Assembly (NCBI RefSeq): GCF_018294505.1
Contig: NC_057807.1
Coordinates: forward strand, 138,538,747-138,602,746
DNA length: 64,000 bases
From: Triticum aestivum
Lineage: Eukaryota > Streptophyta > Magnoliopsida > Poales > Poaceae
Direction of reading: 5' to 3'
The translations under genes and the position numbers were made by a program. Below are positions 20,114 through 31,290 of this stretch, piece after piece. The notes beneath the pieces were generated by a model. It did no database searches and was not told where the DNA came from. It worked only from the letters and a program-made list of their open reading frames with translations. Numbering within the stretch: position 1 is the stretch's first letter; each line of letters begins with the position of its first letter.

Positions 20114-23100
20114 TTCCTCGGTGACCAGGGACCGCTCGCTCGCCCCCTCTCTCATGGCTTAGCCGGCGTTGCACATGCCCCCGCTGATTCTTGTTGTTCC
20201 CCCCCTCGAAACATAAGTTCGCAGATTGATTGCTGTATATTCGTACCATGGCTGATGATTCCTTCTCCTTTTTCCCCTTTGGTTTGATCGTTCCTGTGAT
20301 CCCTTCCAGGCGTCACACCACTGACGACCATGCCGCCAGCATGGATGGCATCCGTCTCTCGGCCATCGTTGCAGGTGCGGGCTTCTCGCTCAAATGTGAT
20401 TAACGTGATGATTTCCATCTCCATGATTTAATGCCGCGTGCACCTAGCAATATTAGCTCTTAGTTTCTCCTAATGCGTTACCTCCCAACTCACATAGCCG
20501 GGCAAGCCGCTAGATGCCTGACTTTCTGATCTTGACCCATATGCCTTTGGGGCGGTGCGCAATACACTACGGAGCATGTGGGGAAGAACTGCAGCATCTA
20601 GGAGTTGTTTCATTACTCATGGGGACGTGTATACATTTCAATTGGAAGTTCGACGGAGCAGGGTACCCTATGATGCAAGAGGATGACTGTAAAAACATTC
20701 TATATCAAATTAAGTGTAATCCTTTCCTTTGTTTGTACTGCAATGTGATTTGTATTATTGGTGTATGAACATGCAAATTGCTATACATTGTATTTGACCT
20801 GACATTATTTGTTTTCCAATTGCAGCTTTGGATCAGGACTAATCTATAGCCCAAGGAAGAACTTGAATTCCAAGGTGAGACGCACCATGTATGCTTCCTC
20901 CTCGAATTTATTTCTTGTTTTTTTCTTGGGGAATTTCAATGGGGCAGACACGATTAATAACTCTTATTCAAATGTGGACGTATGGTAGTTGATATGCTTG
21001 ACGGCGCCGCTCTGCTGGTCGGGGTCTATAGTTATTTAACAGCTTATTATGAATCATTAGAACTATAGTATTTTACCTTGATGTTGTCGGTTCTACCTTC
21101 TATTAACTAGCCCAGAGGTAGATTTTGTGTCAGTATTATTTAGTTGTTGGTGTTCAGTATTTTGTTTGGTAGTGGCAGTGCAAAGTTCGTCATCTTTTTT
21201 GTTTGGCAGTACAAAATAGTGACATCTTGATGTTGATGCAAGATTGTTTTCAGCTAGACCTCTTTGATTTGTCATCATTATTCTAGGAATCGAAGATGAT
21301 ATTTTATACATTTCAATTGCATATGCAATGCATCAAATTTCATAGAAACTAGAGATAATTTGCCCCTATCGGTTTGTGTATTGTTTTTTCAGTTATAAGT
21401 TGGCTAGCCTATGTTGCAACAGAAAAAATGCTGACAAATACACTGATATCCAGGGGAAGGTAGGATCTTAACGGAATTATGTTCATATATAAAATGGACT
21501 ATTCCCAGTAATACATTTAATAATTCCGCAGGAGTAGATATTGTGTGAAGGAAATAAGTTCCTAAGAAGGAAAGTAAATCCCCTTGTGTTATTCTCCTCA
21601 GGAAGATATAAGCTTAACTATGGCAATTTTTGCACACACCTGTCTGAACTTAGATACTGCAGAGAGCATGCAATCTGGTTCTCTTTTTTTAAAAAGTTAA
21701 AGCCATGTACTTGCTTATGAATGTTCCTGTTGTTTCAAACCCATAAACTTAATATTGTGCTTTCAGGTTTAGGATTCCCACTGAGTAAAAGTCAATCCTA
21801 CTTAATGTTGCAATATATGTTCAACATTAAGGAAAATGCATTTTGTTTGATCTATGTATGCTGTTTGATTAGCACCTGAAATCTTGTTAAAGCATATCCA
21901 TTTCCTTGCCATTTTTTCAGACTGTCGCTCACGTTTCACATTGCTTTCTTTAGTTAGCTCAAATAGGAAAAAATTCGCATTCTAATATTACAATATATCT
22001 TAACTTCCTGTCACACATGGAAATCTTTCCTCCATAGATAACTTGGTTTGATGCAATACGTTCTTACACTAATCGTCTAATATATCTTGCTATGGATTGG
22101 AGAATGGCGAGCCCAGCAATACTAGAAACGCCATGGTGTTAGAGTATAAGCAGGGGCGTATAGGTGATGTAGGCATATGGATGTAGGATCACCGTCCACA
22201 GGTGACGTAGGTGGCGATGATGACCAACTTAGCCAGGTACTTGAGCAAACTTTCCCATAAACATGTACTCTCCCGACTTCAATCAATCCGACTCAGTCTT
22301 GAGAGAGTACACATAATGTAGGTCGGTTGTTGAGAGCAGCATGTTCGTACATGAGGAATTTGATTTATCGGCTTCAGGTTTTGTACGTACAGTATGTGCT
22401 AAGAATTTTTATGGGTAAGGTAATCAATCTTAGGAGAGAAAGGATTGTTGGCATTTTTATGGGTAATCAATCTTATGGGAAAGAACTGATTTTTGTCTCT
22501 ACTGAACAGTAGCACTCTTAACCTATTTGAACAGAAAATTTCATGAACATAAAAGCAGTAGTGACTTGACCATGCAATAAGCTAAATTGTTATTATGGTT
22601 TTTGTTGTAACAAGTTGAAGTTATTCAAATGAAAAGTTGAAGTTTCTGTTAGCAGCATCAACTTCTTTTGAGATGTCAGAAAAAACTTCAGTTCAAGATG
22701 TAGGAACAATCAGCCAGCTTAACTGTCAGCCTAAAACTATTCTCTGTTGCAGTTCAGTTATGTCAAGCTATTATAATTCCCTCAGCATGTGCATTCAAGC
22801 ATTCCACTAATTTGCACATTGAATTGCAAATGTAATTAAATGAGGTAGGGTATGGAGGGTGCTTGTCAGGGAGGCGTGCATCCGCTTCTTTGGGTGGGAT
22901 GCCAACTATAGCAGCTTTGGGACGATGCCCTTGGTGGTGAGGTGTGCATGCACCGCTTGGTAATGAGTCGCCAACAACATTGGGCAGGGGCTTTAGGTTT
23001 GGCGTCTGCACTACACTGCCGCGGTGGTGACGATGTTGAGTGCCTCAATGGTGTGTGTGCGCGTGTGTGTGGATGACATTCCAGTTGAAAACGTACTAAT

Positions 23101-24290
23101 TCATGATGTACCGGCTGAGATTATCTACACTCCAACTCAGGTCATCTTAAAAAAAGACTACATTCCCAAAGCCAATTATGTAGTAAAAAACACTCATAGA
23201 AGCTTTTGATTTTTGTTTACTCTGCTCTTCTTGCATAATTTAAGTTTTGGACCCAATTCCTGAGCAAAGAATGCTAGCTGCCAAATGGCTTTGAGAGATA
23301 TGTAGTAGAGTATATTGATTGATGTTTTGAGAGAAGGAGGCTATATAATTTAATCACAATGGACAAGCTCATTTTACTTTTACTATGGCATATGCTTATG
23401 CTTGATTTTTTATTGCCAGATGAGAAAGCACGATAAGAATCTGGGTGATTTTTTGAAGGTTCATGTGTCAGACATGCCTCTTTTCAATTTTTCTGACAAA
23501 AAGTAAGCTACTTATTTGGATTTAATCTCAGAGATGTACCTTCTTATCAGTTTCTCCTCATGCTGCTACTTTATCAGTTCAATTTGAGAAGCACATTGTT
23601 TATGTGCCTATATATGGTATACTAATATGCACTTATGGAAGTCGGTTGCTATAGATAAATGGATCAAAAATGAAATACACACTACTGCTACCAGAGTACA
23701 TTCCATCACAATGGACGTGCACCTATAGTCAAGAGTAGGCCGTTGTAGATAAAAGTGATACTGTAGGAGATAGCAAGTATGAGCATGATCTAACGATGGG
23801 CCAATGTTATTTTTCTGTGAGGGAGAAACACTTGTGAGAATAATGCATAGTATATTTTCCTCCCGTTGCAACGCATGGGCATATTTACTTCAGACGGTGA
23901 TTATAAAGATGCAACCCCCGGATACCGGAGGAATGTCTTGTGTGCTATGGTCAAAAGCGGGTCCCAATGCGGACGGTGAGCGAGCGAGCGAGCGTCCGTT
24001 TCGTGTCCGTGTGGATGCAAACCAGACGCAAAATTGAGCCTGAAATGTGTCCATGCGGACACTAAGTGGACAGACTTTGCAAATGCGAGCGCGCGTTAGG
24101 CCATTGCATCTGCCTGTTTCGGTTGAAATGGTCAGAAGCGGATCATTTGGGGTCGTGCTTGGAGTTAATCTTAGCCACTCAAAGAAAAGAAGGAAGAGAA
24201 ATCTGAAGATTTTTCTCAGTAGCCATCCGTTTTTTTAGTTGAGCCATCTGCTTATCTAACCCGTTCGATTGTTCCTATTTATGTGGACTA
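20114..24290 (+). other. Low-copy AT-rich region with isolated exon-like segments
   Basis: No complete gene is visible. Two short segments have good splice borders: 20826-20874 (after AATTGCAG, reading FGSGLIYSPRKNLNSK, then GTGAG) and 23420-23502 (after TTGCCAG, starting MRKHDKNLGDFLKVHVSDMP, then GTAAG). A coding-like frame at about 20531-20680 reads LDPYAFGAVRNTLRSMWGRT. They may be exons of a decayed or captured gene that I cannot identify. Near 23865-23890 the text CCCGTTGCAACGCATGGG resembles an aged Helitron 3' hairpin. Confidence 0.3.
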
Positions 24291-24462
24291 GATAGAATGA
24301 AACGCGACTATAACAAGTTTGGTTGTTGTGATGACATCTGGCGGTTCTTATCTCTAGCTAAGAGCATCTCCAATAAATGGTCCAAGTTTTGGTGGTCCAA
24401 ATCGGTGATGGTGCAAGTTTGGAGCACCAAAAAGTGCTTTTTACATCTTCAAAAAAAGGCTC

Positions 24463-24595
24463 AACTCCAACGGATGATCCAAAACGGAGATGTAAAAAGA
24501 AAGAGCAACTCCAACAGATGGTCCAAAACGCATCCAAAACGGAGATGTAAAAAGAAAGAGCAACTCCAACAGATTGTCCAAAACGAAGATTAAAA
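24463..24595. repeat. Tandem CAACTCCAACRGATGGTCC repeat
   Basis: Three units beginning CAACTCCAAC with GATGGTCCAAAACG-type text and GGAGATGTAAAAAGAAAGAG occur at about 24463, 24508 and 24563. A more distant version (gagcatctccaataaatggtcc) lies at 24363. The array sits directly downstream of the AP2-like pseudogene's 3' end and may be part of the mobile unit that carried it. Confidence 0.6.
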
Positions 24596-24691
24596 CGGTC
24601 AACTACTACTTCATCTCAACATAGTTCAAACATGAAATTCAACATAGTTTCATACACAAATTCAACTACTTATTCGAACTACTAGATGAAA

Positions 24692-25257
24692 CTACTCGTC
24701 GTCGGAGCTGCAGAATTGCTCCCAGAACTCGTCCTTGGTTGGGTCATCGCACCCCTCCTCCTCCTCGGTGTCACCCCAGTCCTCATCCGACGACTAGATA
24801 GGGATCACAGTCGAGGGGCCGGCCTCATCCTCCTTCACTCCCTTCTTTTTTGCCTCGACGCCGCGCTTTCAGTAGTGCTCCAGCTCGGCCTGGACGTACT
24901 GCGCATGCTCTCGCGCAAACCAAGACATCGCCGCCTCGTCGCTCTCGCCGGGAGCGACAACAACCGCCGATCTCTTCTTCGCCTTTTTAGCCGGCATCTC
25001 CTCCATCCGGATGCCCTGCGGCACGAGCCACTTCGCCACCGCCTGAGACTCGACCTCGGGAAGTTTAGGTCCGTCTTCGACCGTCCGGCAGGCCACATCA
25101 CCACGTCATAGGCACGTGCGGCCTCATCGACGGTGGGATACGTGCCGAGCCACCAATGATGCCCGGCGTCGGAGAACTCCAGTCCGAAGTTCCTGGAGGG
25201 CTTCGCCCTCATGCCGAAGAAACTGGAATTGCCCTTCGGCGTCTTCTTCGGCGCCAT
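24692..25257 (-). pseudogene. AP2/ERF-domain gene, broken
   Basis: The minus-strand start codon at 25255-25257 opens MAPKKTPKGNSSFFGMR, then an AP2-like DNA-binding domain (about residues 13-70) with FGLEFSDAG, WWLGTYPTVDEAARAYDV and TDLNFP. A one-base deletion near 25058 shifts the frame at the end of the domain; the next frame continues EVESQAVAKWLVPQGIRMEE, a Lys-rich stretch and an acidic C-terminus (DEDWGDTEEEEGCDD) ending near 24692. An in-frame TAG at 24794-24796 cuts this tail. The acidic tail and short length fit the many AP2-like copies dispersed in Triticeae DNA, so this may be a transposon-captured fragment rather than a host regulator. Confidence 0.75.
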
Positions 25258-27824
25258 TGGGGAGCGGGCGGCGGCCGAGCGGGGAGCGGGGCGGCGACGT
25301 GCGGCGCGGGGCAGAGGCGGACGGAGCGGGGCGGCGGACGGACCGGAGAGGAGGCGGACGGAGCGGGGCCGGGCGGAGGATGGACCAGAGGCGGAGGTGG
25401 CCGGAGAGGAGGCGGGCGGGGTCTGGGCGGAGCGAAGGCGAACGCGATGGGGCGGCATGGCGGCAGGCGGCGGCCCAAGCGGGGTGAAATCAGTGGCGGG
25501 GGTCTGGATCTACAGCGGGGCGAGGTCTTAGAAAGTTAACATGTAATTCTTGCAAACTATTTTAAAAGTTGGCACGGGCACTCTACTAGTTAGCAATTAA
25601 GAAAGAGAAATGGGTGTTCGGATCTGTTGCAGCCGTCCAACTAGTCGGAAGTTGGTCGCATCCTTTTTTAACAAAGTGAACAAAACATAGTCACAACTCA
25701 CAGTAGAATTTATCTACAGGAACACTACCTAGGTTGTAGGGCCTGAGTACACAAATCTCCCAAAGAGTTATCATTTAGAGAAAGCAAGATCCTAAAGGCC
25801 TAATGCTCCCTTCCCATAGCTTTTTATTTAGGGTAACTAGGGACTTTATTCAAGGTTCAAGATTAAAGGGAATACAAGCGATGTCCATAGCTATGCACGA
25901 GAAGGCCACAATACAAGTCACAATTTACCAACATACTGGCTTTGAACCTCTCGATTCATCATAAAAAAAGAGATGTTCTAGAAAAGTAAGTTTTCAAACA
26001 GTTTTGTCCAGTGGGCCTCTTAGCCATGCTTACATGCCTATTACACATACAGAAATGGTGGAGAAGTATAACATAATACATAAAGTGGTTACTTATCTGA
26101 AGTAGCAACCGGCAACTTCTAATTATGTCTGACATCAGAAATTTGCATACTTACCATTTCCAGTGATCATGCAATTCCAATTGTGACAAGACATAATGTC
26201 GCCATTATCCAAATGCACAATTAAAAAATGTAGAAAATGGAAGTTTTTTAGTAAGGAAATCAGAAATATTGTTGCTACAACAGGGATACAATGTGTCAGT
26301 TTACTAACAACCTTATAATCCAAATTGATCATCAACATGACAGCTCAAACTAAGTTAAGCTGGTTTCTGTTCAGAAAATGTTTAGGTAGCTTAATTTTCT
26401 TATGAGACATTACAAAACAGTAAAACTGAGCCACCTACGCCCTCCCACAGCGAATCGACGTTCTCAACCGTTCGATGGCACCACTGGACGCTCCAGATCT
26501 ATGTATCCAGCCACACAGCTCGCGTTTGGCCGTTTTCAGCTCGTCACCCGCACGGCCCGCTTGGCTAACCGGGCAGCTGCTCCGCAGAGCGATCTGGGGC
26601 TTCTCTACTTAACCGGGCCGGCTAAGGAATATGGTTGCATATAGGCCGAAAAACTGGTCTAGGCCCGTATGATGCTTTATCTTACTCTTCATCTCTCCCG
26701 ACGTTGTGTCATGGGTACGCTGATGCGTGTATATGTGCGTACGCACGATCCCAACCAGGCTCGTGTCTAGGTCACGGCGCCGCCTTTCTTCTTCCCGTTG
26801 CTACCGTTCTCATCCTACCAACGTGTATCTGCTAGGCGCCACCCTTCCCGTGTTCTTCAGCACCATTCTGGGTCGAGGAAGCAGGTAGTATAAACTTGCC
26901 ATCTCATGCGCTCCTTACCTTCTTGAGATCCCCTCTTTGTCCTCCTTCACTCAAACCGTCCATGATCAATGGTGTCCGCTGATGCGTGTATACGTGTGTA
27001 CGCACGATCCCAACCCCTCTGTTTCCTGCGCTAACGCGGATTGACTATCGGCTTTCCCTGGTGGAATCTGTGTGTTAGTACGTTATTTGGTTGGTCATAG
27101 ATTGTACTACCAAGGTCCGAACAGGGAGCAGTTCTAGGTGTTCTAGGTGTTCGGGAGCAGTTCTAGGTTGTTCCGTTGAGCGTATTAGTATATTCTATAA
27201 TTATTAAAATTTGCACTACCCAAGAAAATAATATTGTAACTAAGCTATATTTTATTGTTTTACTACTACATTAAGTCTCTGGTGCAATGATATACTTTGT
27301 TTTCCCTGAACTAAAATCCCATGTAGAACATGATTGATCAATAATGATGGTAGCAAAGGAAAAATAAATGCAGACAAAGAAAGTGGAGCTTAAATTTCAA
27401 AGATGGACAGACGCGGCAACGCGCGCCTTTATGATCTAGTGATCCACTATATGTGATATACTTAGCCGTCCATGCAATGACTAAACCCGCCATGCAAGTG
27501 AGGTACTTTGTAATATTTCTTGTCATGGTTTTAGTTAAAGCCACTAAAAAAATTATGGAACGGAGGGAGTATATGATTGGCACTAACCATTGTAGCAAAA
27601 TTAGTATCTACAAGGTTAAATTAGTTCAGAGTCCAGACTCTAGAACAACATGAGAAATCCGCTCTCAAACCTGCCTTCTCTCACAAGAACTTTTTGAACG
27701 TAAAAGGGAAAACAGTGAGCCAGACCAGCTTATTACTTGTTGCTAAGAAAACTTTGAACCAAACTATGAAAACTAAAAGATTGATGATGAATGCAAAGAG
27801 AGCGGGAACAATTTTTGCATCTAA
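25258..27824. other. Region without supported genes
   Basis: The first 250 bp are very GC-rich (GCGGACGGAGCGGGGC runs) and lie upstream of the AP2-like pseudogene. The text GGCACGGGCACTCTACTAG at 25571-25589 resembles a Helitron 3' end but lacks a clear hairpin. A 38-bp direct repeat lies at 26719 and 26978. GGAACGGAGGGAGTA at 27558-27572 looks like the right end of a Stowaway/Mariner MITE (TA target), but no left end was found. The rest is AT-rich and unassigned. Confidence 0.35.
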
Positions 27825-27839
27825 AAGACCGTCTTAATT
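27825..27839. repeat. LINE target-site duplication, left copy
   Basis: AAGACCGTCTTAATT, identical to 30046-30060. It is followed by the T-run that represents the LINE poly(A) tail. Confidence 0.85.
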
Positions 27840-30045
27840 TTTTTTGTTCGCGAATAGGCAAGCTGCGTATCTTTGTATTGATAGAAGGAGAGTACAAGCA
27901 TGGGATTACAATGCTTACAAGGCCATGTGCGCACAAGGCATGGTGAACAAGCGAAGGAGCACAACAGATAGGGGTGTGCTCAGCCCCATGGCTAGAAACT
28001 AGAGACTACGCGCTGGGGATAATGTTTTGCAGTCCGATAGCGCCCGCCTTGGCCCATAGACGCGCCTCGTCCTTGATGGTGTCGGAGGTGAAGGTAATCG
28101 ATGGCGTCGCTCCGTCAAAGATGCAAGCATTTCATTGCTTCCAAATCCACCAGGCTGAGAGGATGATGAGGGAGGATAGGCCCTTGCGCATGGAAGTGGG
28201 CGCGAGGTCGAGAGAGGATTGCCACCACAATTGAAATGGCGTGTCGTGGTCCGGGAGGCTAATGGGCACGCGTGCCTAGCCTAGGATCTCGTGCCAAACT
28301 TGGCGAGAGAAAGAGCATCCGGTAAGAAGGTGGTGCATGGTCTCATCCTCCTGGTCACACAAGACGCATGGGTCGTTGTGGGGCAATCCGCGGCGAGCCA
28401 GGCGCTCCGCGGTCCAGCAACGATTTTGCATGGCCAACCACAGGAAGAATTTGATGCGGAGAGGAGCCCAAGGCCGCCAAGTGAGCCGCCAGAAAGGGTC
28501 TTGATAGGCTCCAAAGAATAGGGCCTTGTAGCAGGAGCTAGCGGTGTACGTAGCCGAGGGGGTCCAACGCCAGCGTAGCGTGTCCAGCTCGCTAGAGAGC
28601 TCAATGTGTCGCACCGAACGCCATAGCTCAACGTATTGCACCATGGCCGCCGGCCCGAGCGCACCTCGGATATCCTGCACCCAAGAGCGCGGTTGCAGCC
28701 CATCCCACACGCATCTCTCCTTCCGAATGCGCCTTGGGACAAGAGCTAGAACGAGGGGGGCAATCTCGGCCACGGACCTGCCAGAGATCCAATGGTTGGT
28801 CCAGAATCGGCAAGAATCTCCTGCTCCCAGTTGCCAAGTTGTGGAGGCTCTGAAAATTGCACTAGCATCCGCATCGTGGGGGATGTGAAGGTGGCTCCAC
28901 GGGCGAGTAGCATCGGTACGTTGCAGCCATAGCCAGCGAACGCGGAGAGAGATGCCCGTACACTGGATGTCACGGATGCCAAGGCCACCGAGGGAGATCG
29001 GCCGACATACACGTTGCCAGTTGACAAGGCACTGGCCCCCATGGCCTTATCCGATCCAGCCCATAGAAATCTGCGGATGATCTGGTTCACCTTCTTGATG
29101 GCAGTGCCGCTGAAGGCGATGGCCATGAGGAAGTGTGTGGGGATGGCACTAAGGACGTGGCGCAAAAGGGATAGGCGGTCTCCCTTGGATAGCATAGATG
29201 CCCGCCATGTGGAGAGCTTGCGCCCAAGCTTGTCAATGATCGGCTCCAAGCTCGTCGAAGAGGCCTTGCGGACTGAGAGGGGCAGCCCGAGGTAGGTGAT
29301 GGGAAAGTGAGTGACGGGGCATTGCAACTCCCCGGCTATAGCAGCAATGTGGTCGTCGGTGCATTGAATAGGAGTGGCCGAGCACTTGCCAAAGTTGGTG
29401 CGCAGTCCAGAAGCGAGGCCAAAGATGTGGAGGAGCCTGCGAACCGTGGCGAGGTCGTGAGAGTCCGGGTGGCAAAAGATGACCACATCATCGGCATAGA
29501 GGGATATGCTCGAAGCTGCGTGATGGTTGGTCAAGCGATACGTCGATGACCAAGGTGAAGAGCATGGGCGAGACCGGGTCGCCCTGACGAAGGCCGTGAG
29601 CGTGATCGATCGGAGGCCCCGGATGGCCATTGATGAGGACTCTCGTGGAAGCCGTGGATAGAAGCATGGAAATCCACTCACGCCAACGTGGGCCAAACCC
29701 CAGGTGCTGCAGAAGTTGCAGGAGGAATGGCAAAGAAACACTGTCGAACGCACGAGCAATGTCCAGCTTGAGAAGCATGCGTGGCGCCTTCAGGTTGTGC
29801 AGGAGACAACCCGTCAGCTGCACAAGCAGAAAGTTGTCATGGATGCATCGCCCCGCAATAAACGCGCTCTAGTTGGTGGAGACCATGGTGTTCAGCCGAC
29901 GAGCGAGACGGAGAGAGAGAAGCTTCGCGACCAGCTTGGCGAAGATGTGTATGAGACTGATGAGTCTGTAGTCGAAGAGGGAGTGCGCATCAGTACGCTT
30001 CGGCAGCAACAGAAGAAGGGCCTCATTGAGCTTCTGAAGGCTTCG
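27840..30045 (-). mobile_element. 5'-truncated LINE (non-LTR retrotransposon), minus strand
   Basis: An L1-type element of 2.2 kb. The 3' end at the left is a short poly(A) tail (poly-T on the + strand, about 27838-27845), and the right end is truncated inside the reverse transcriptase. A 15-bp direct duplication flanks it (27825-27839 and 30046-30060), as made by target-primed reverse transcription. The 5' truncation is typical of LINE insertion. Confidence 0.9.
28006..30045 (-). pseudogene. LINE reverse transcriptase and zf-RVT remnant
   Basis: The minus-strand protein starts inside the RT (LLLLLPKRTDAHSLFDYR), then LLKLDIARAFDSV with catalytic Asp, GLRQGDPVSPMLF and SLYADDVVIFCH with the YADD active site, then the thumb (HFPITYLGLPLSVRKAS). 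After a shift the zf-RVT region follows (PLRIKFFLWLAMQNRCWTAE, then CVLCDQEDETMHHLLTGC), then a C-terminus with ILSAWWIWKQRNACIFDGA ending near 28006. In-frame stops at about 29870 and 28276 replace Gln codons, and two frame changes (near 29500 and 28750) break the product. It lacks the endonuclease because of truncation. Confidence 0.85.
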
Positions 30046-30060
30046 AAGACCGTCTTAATT

Positions 30061-31285
30061 ATTTTCTCCTAAATCCTCTAAAACGCGCGCACACTATAGA
30101 ACGAGCATCCGGCTCCTGGCCAGAAGACCTTCCCTTCCTGGCCCCTCCACCGCCGACCCGAGCCTCGTCTAACGGAATCACACCTCGCCACCGGCCTCCA
30201 CCCCCACCCTCTCCTCGTCCCTCTCCCCTTGTCACGAGAGAAGAGTAGAGAGGAGAGGAGGGAGATCGAGCGACCAGACCAGGTCAGGCGGCCGGTAGAT
30301 CCACAATCGGTCATCCAGCGACAAGGATACTTCCACCTGGGCATCCCTCGATGGGCTTCTGCTTCTGCTTCGTTTCATGCCCCCGTCACCATGCCTAGTT
30401 CCCCCAAGAAGGTGCCATCTTCTCCTCATCAATTCCTTTGCTCTCTTTCCCTCCCTGTGTGTGTGTGTCTTTATGATCTGGGCGGGCATGTAGCCGGGAT
30501 CTCTAGGCATGGCTACATCGGTTGGGAGAGGAGGAAGCACGAGCTTGCTACAGACGGAACGGGCGGCGGAGGAAGCTTGGGCGGAGGAGGGGGTGGAGAT
30601 CGTCCTTGGTCTGGAGCAAGACGGAGACGAAGATTGTTAGGGAATGGAGTTCTTGTGTGGCCGCTGTTCGTGTTTGCTTAGTGGATTCGTGCTGAATTTA
30701 GCAAGACGAGCACATGCTGGAGTGCTGCAGCTGCTTTGGTCATGGTGCCACTGAATTTTTCTGTTGATGGATATGTTGTTGCTGCTATGGAGTGTTGCTG
30801 AATTTTTCTCTCCTACTGAATATAGTGCTATAGTGTTCTTTGAGCTACTGAATATGCTACTGAATTTAACAAGAAGAAGAGTAACTATGGTTGTGTTGGG
30901 GCTGCTGCTATATCGTGCACTTGCGACCCTGCCTGCTTGCCACTAAACCAAAGATTCTGCGAACATAGGCTCCATAAAAAACATAGTTCTTCCACGGCTC
31001 TCTGTAGAAAGAACTCGTCCACCATCACCCAAATTGCGTGGGCCCAGGACAACAACCAAAGTTGCAAACAACATATGACAGTTGGCCTACGCAGCAGCTG
31101 AAGTTACACATTGACTGTTAAACAGTTGGTCGACAAAACAGACGAAGTTGTATTTGCTATTAGACAACAAACCTCGTAAAAAAGACCACATATCTCTCCC
31201 TCTCCACCTAGAAGAGAATACCATTCTCGTCCCAGCACGGACATGGCGGCGTCGATGCTCTAGAGGTCGATCAAAGGCAGCAGAT
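30061..31285. other. Unassigned low-copy segment between LINE and solo LTR
   Basis: It contains purine-rich gagagg/gaagag runs (30235-30275), a GC-rich + strand frame at 30229-30681 without recognisable domains, and an AT-rich part with repeated CTACTGAATTT/GCTGAATTT text (30745-30870). It may be the promoter and first exon of a host gene interrupted by the neighbouring insertions; no product can be named. Confidence 0.3.
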
Positions 31286-31290
31286 CGTAG

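Noticed and set aside
25116..25539. Long + strand frames opposite the AP2-like pseudogene
   Set aside because: They are low-complexity Gly/Arg shadows of GC-rich repeats; the minus strand carries the recognisable AP2 domain.
25571..25589. Possible third Helitron 3' end (GGCACGGGCACTCTACTAG)
   Set aside because: The CTAGT end is present, but no complementary left arm for the hairpin was found, so it was not listed as an element.
27558..27572. Stowaway/Mariner MITE
   Set aside because: Only a right-end-like sequence was seen; without the left inverted repeat and TA pair the element cannot be delimited.
28291..29872. + strand frames across the LINE
   Set aside because: They are antisense shadows of the reverse transcriptase and zf-RVT frames, which have clear motifs on the minus strand.
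30229..30681. 150-codon + strand frame after the LINE
   Set aside because: Low-complexity Gly/Arg composition, no domain, no supporting splice or polyadenylation context.
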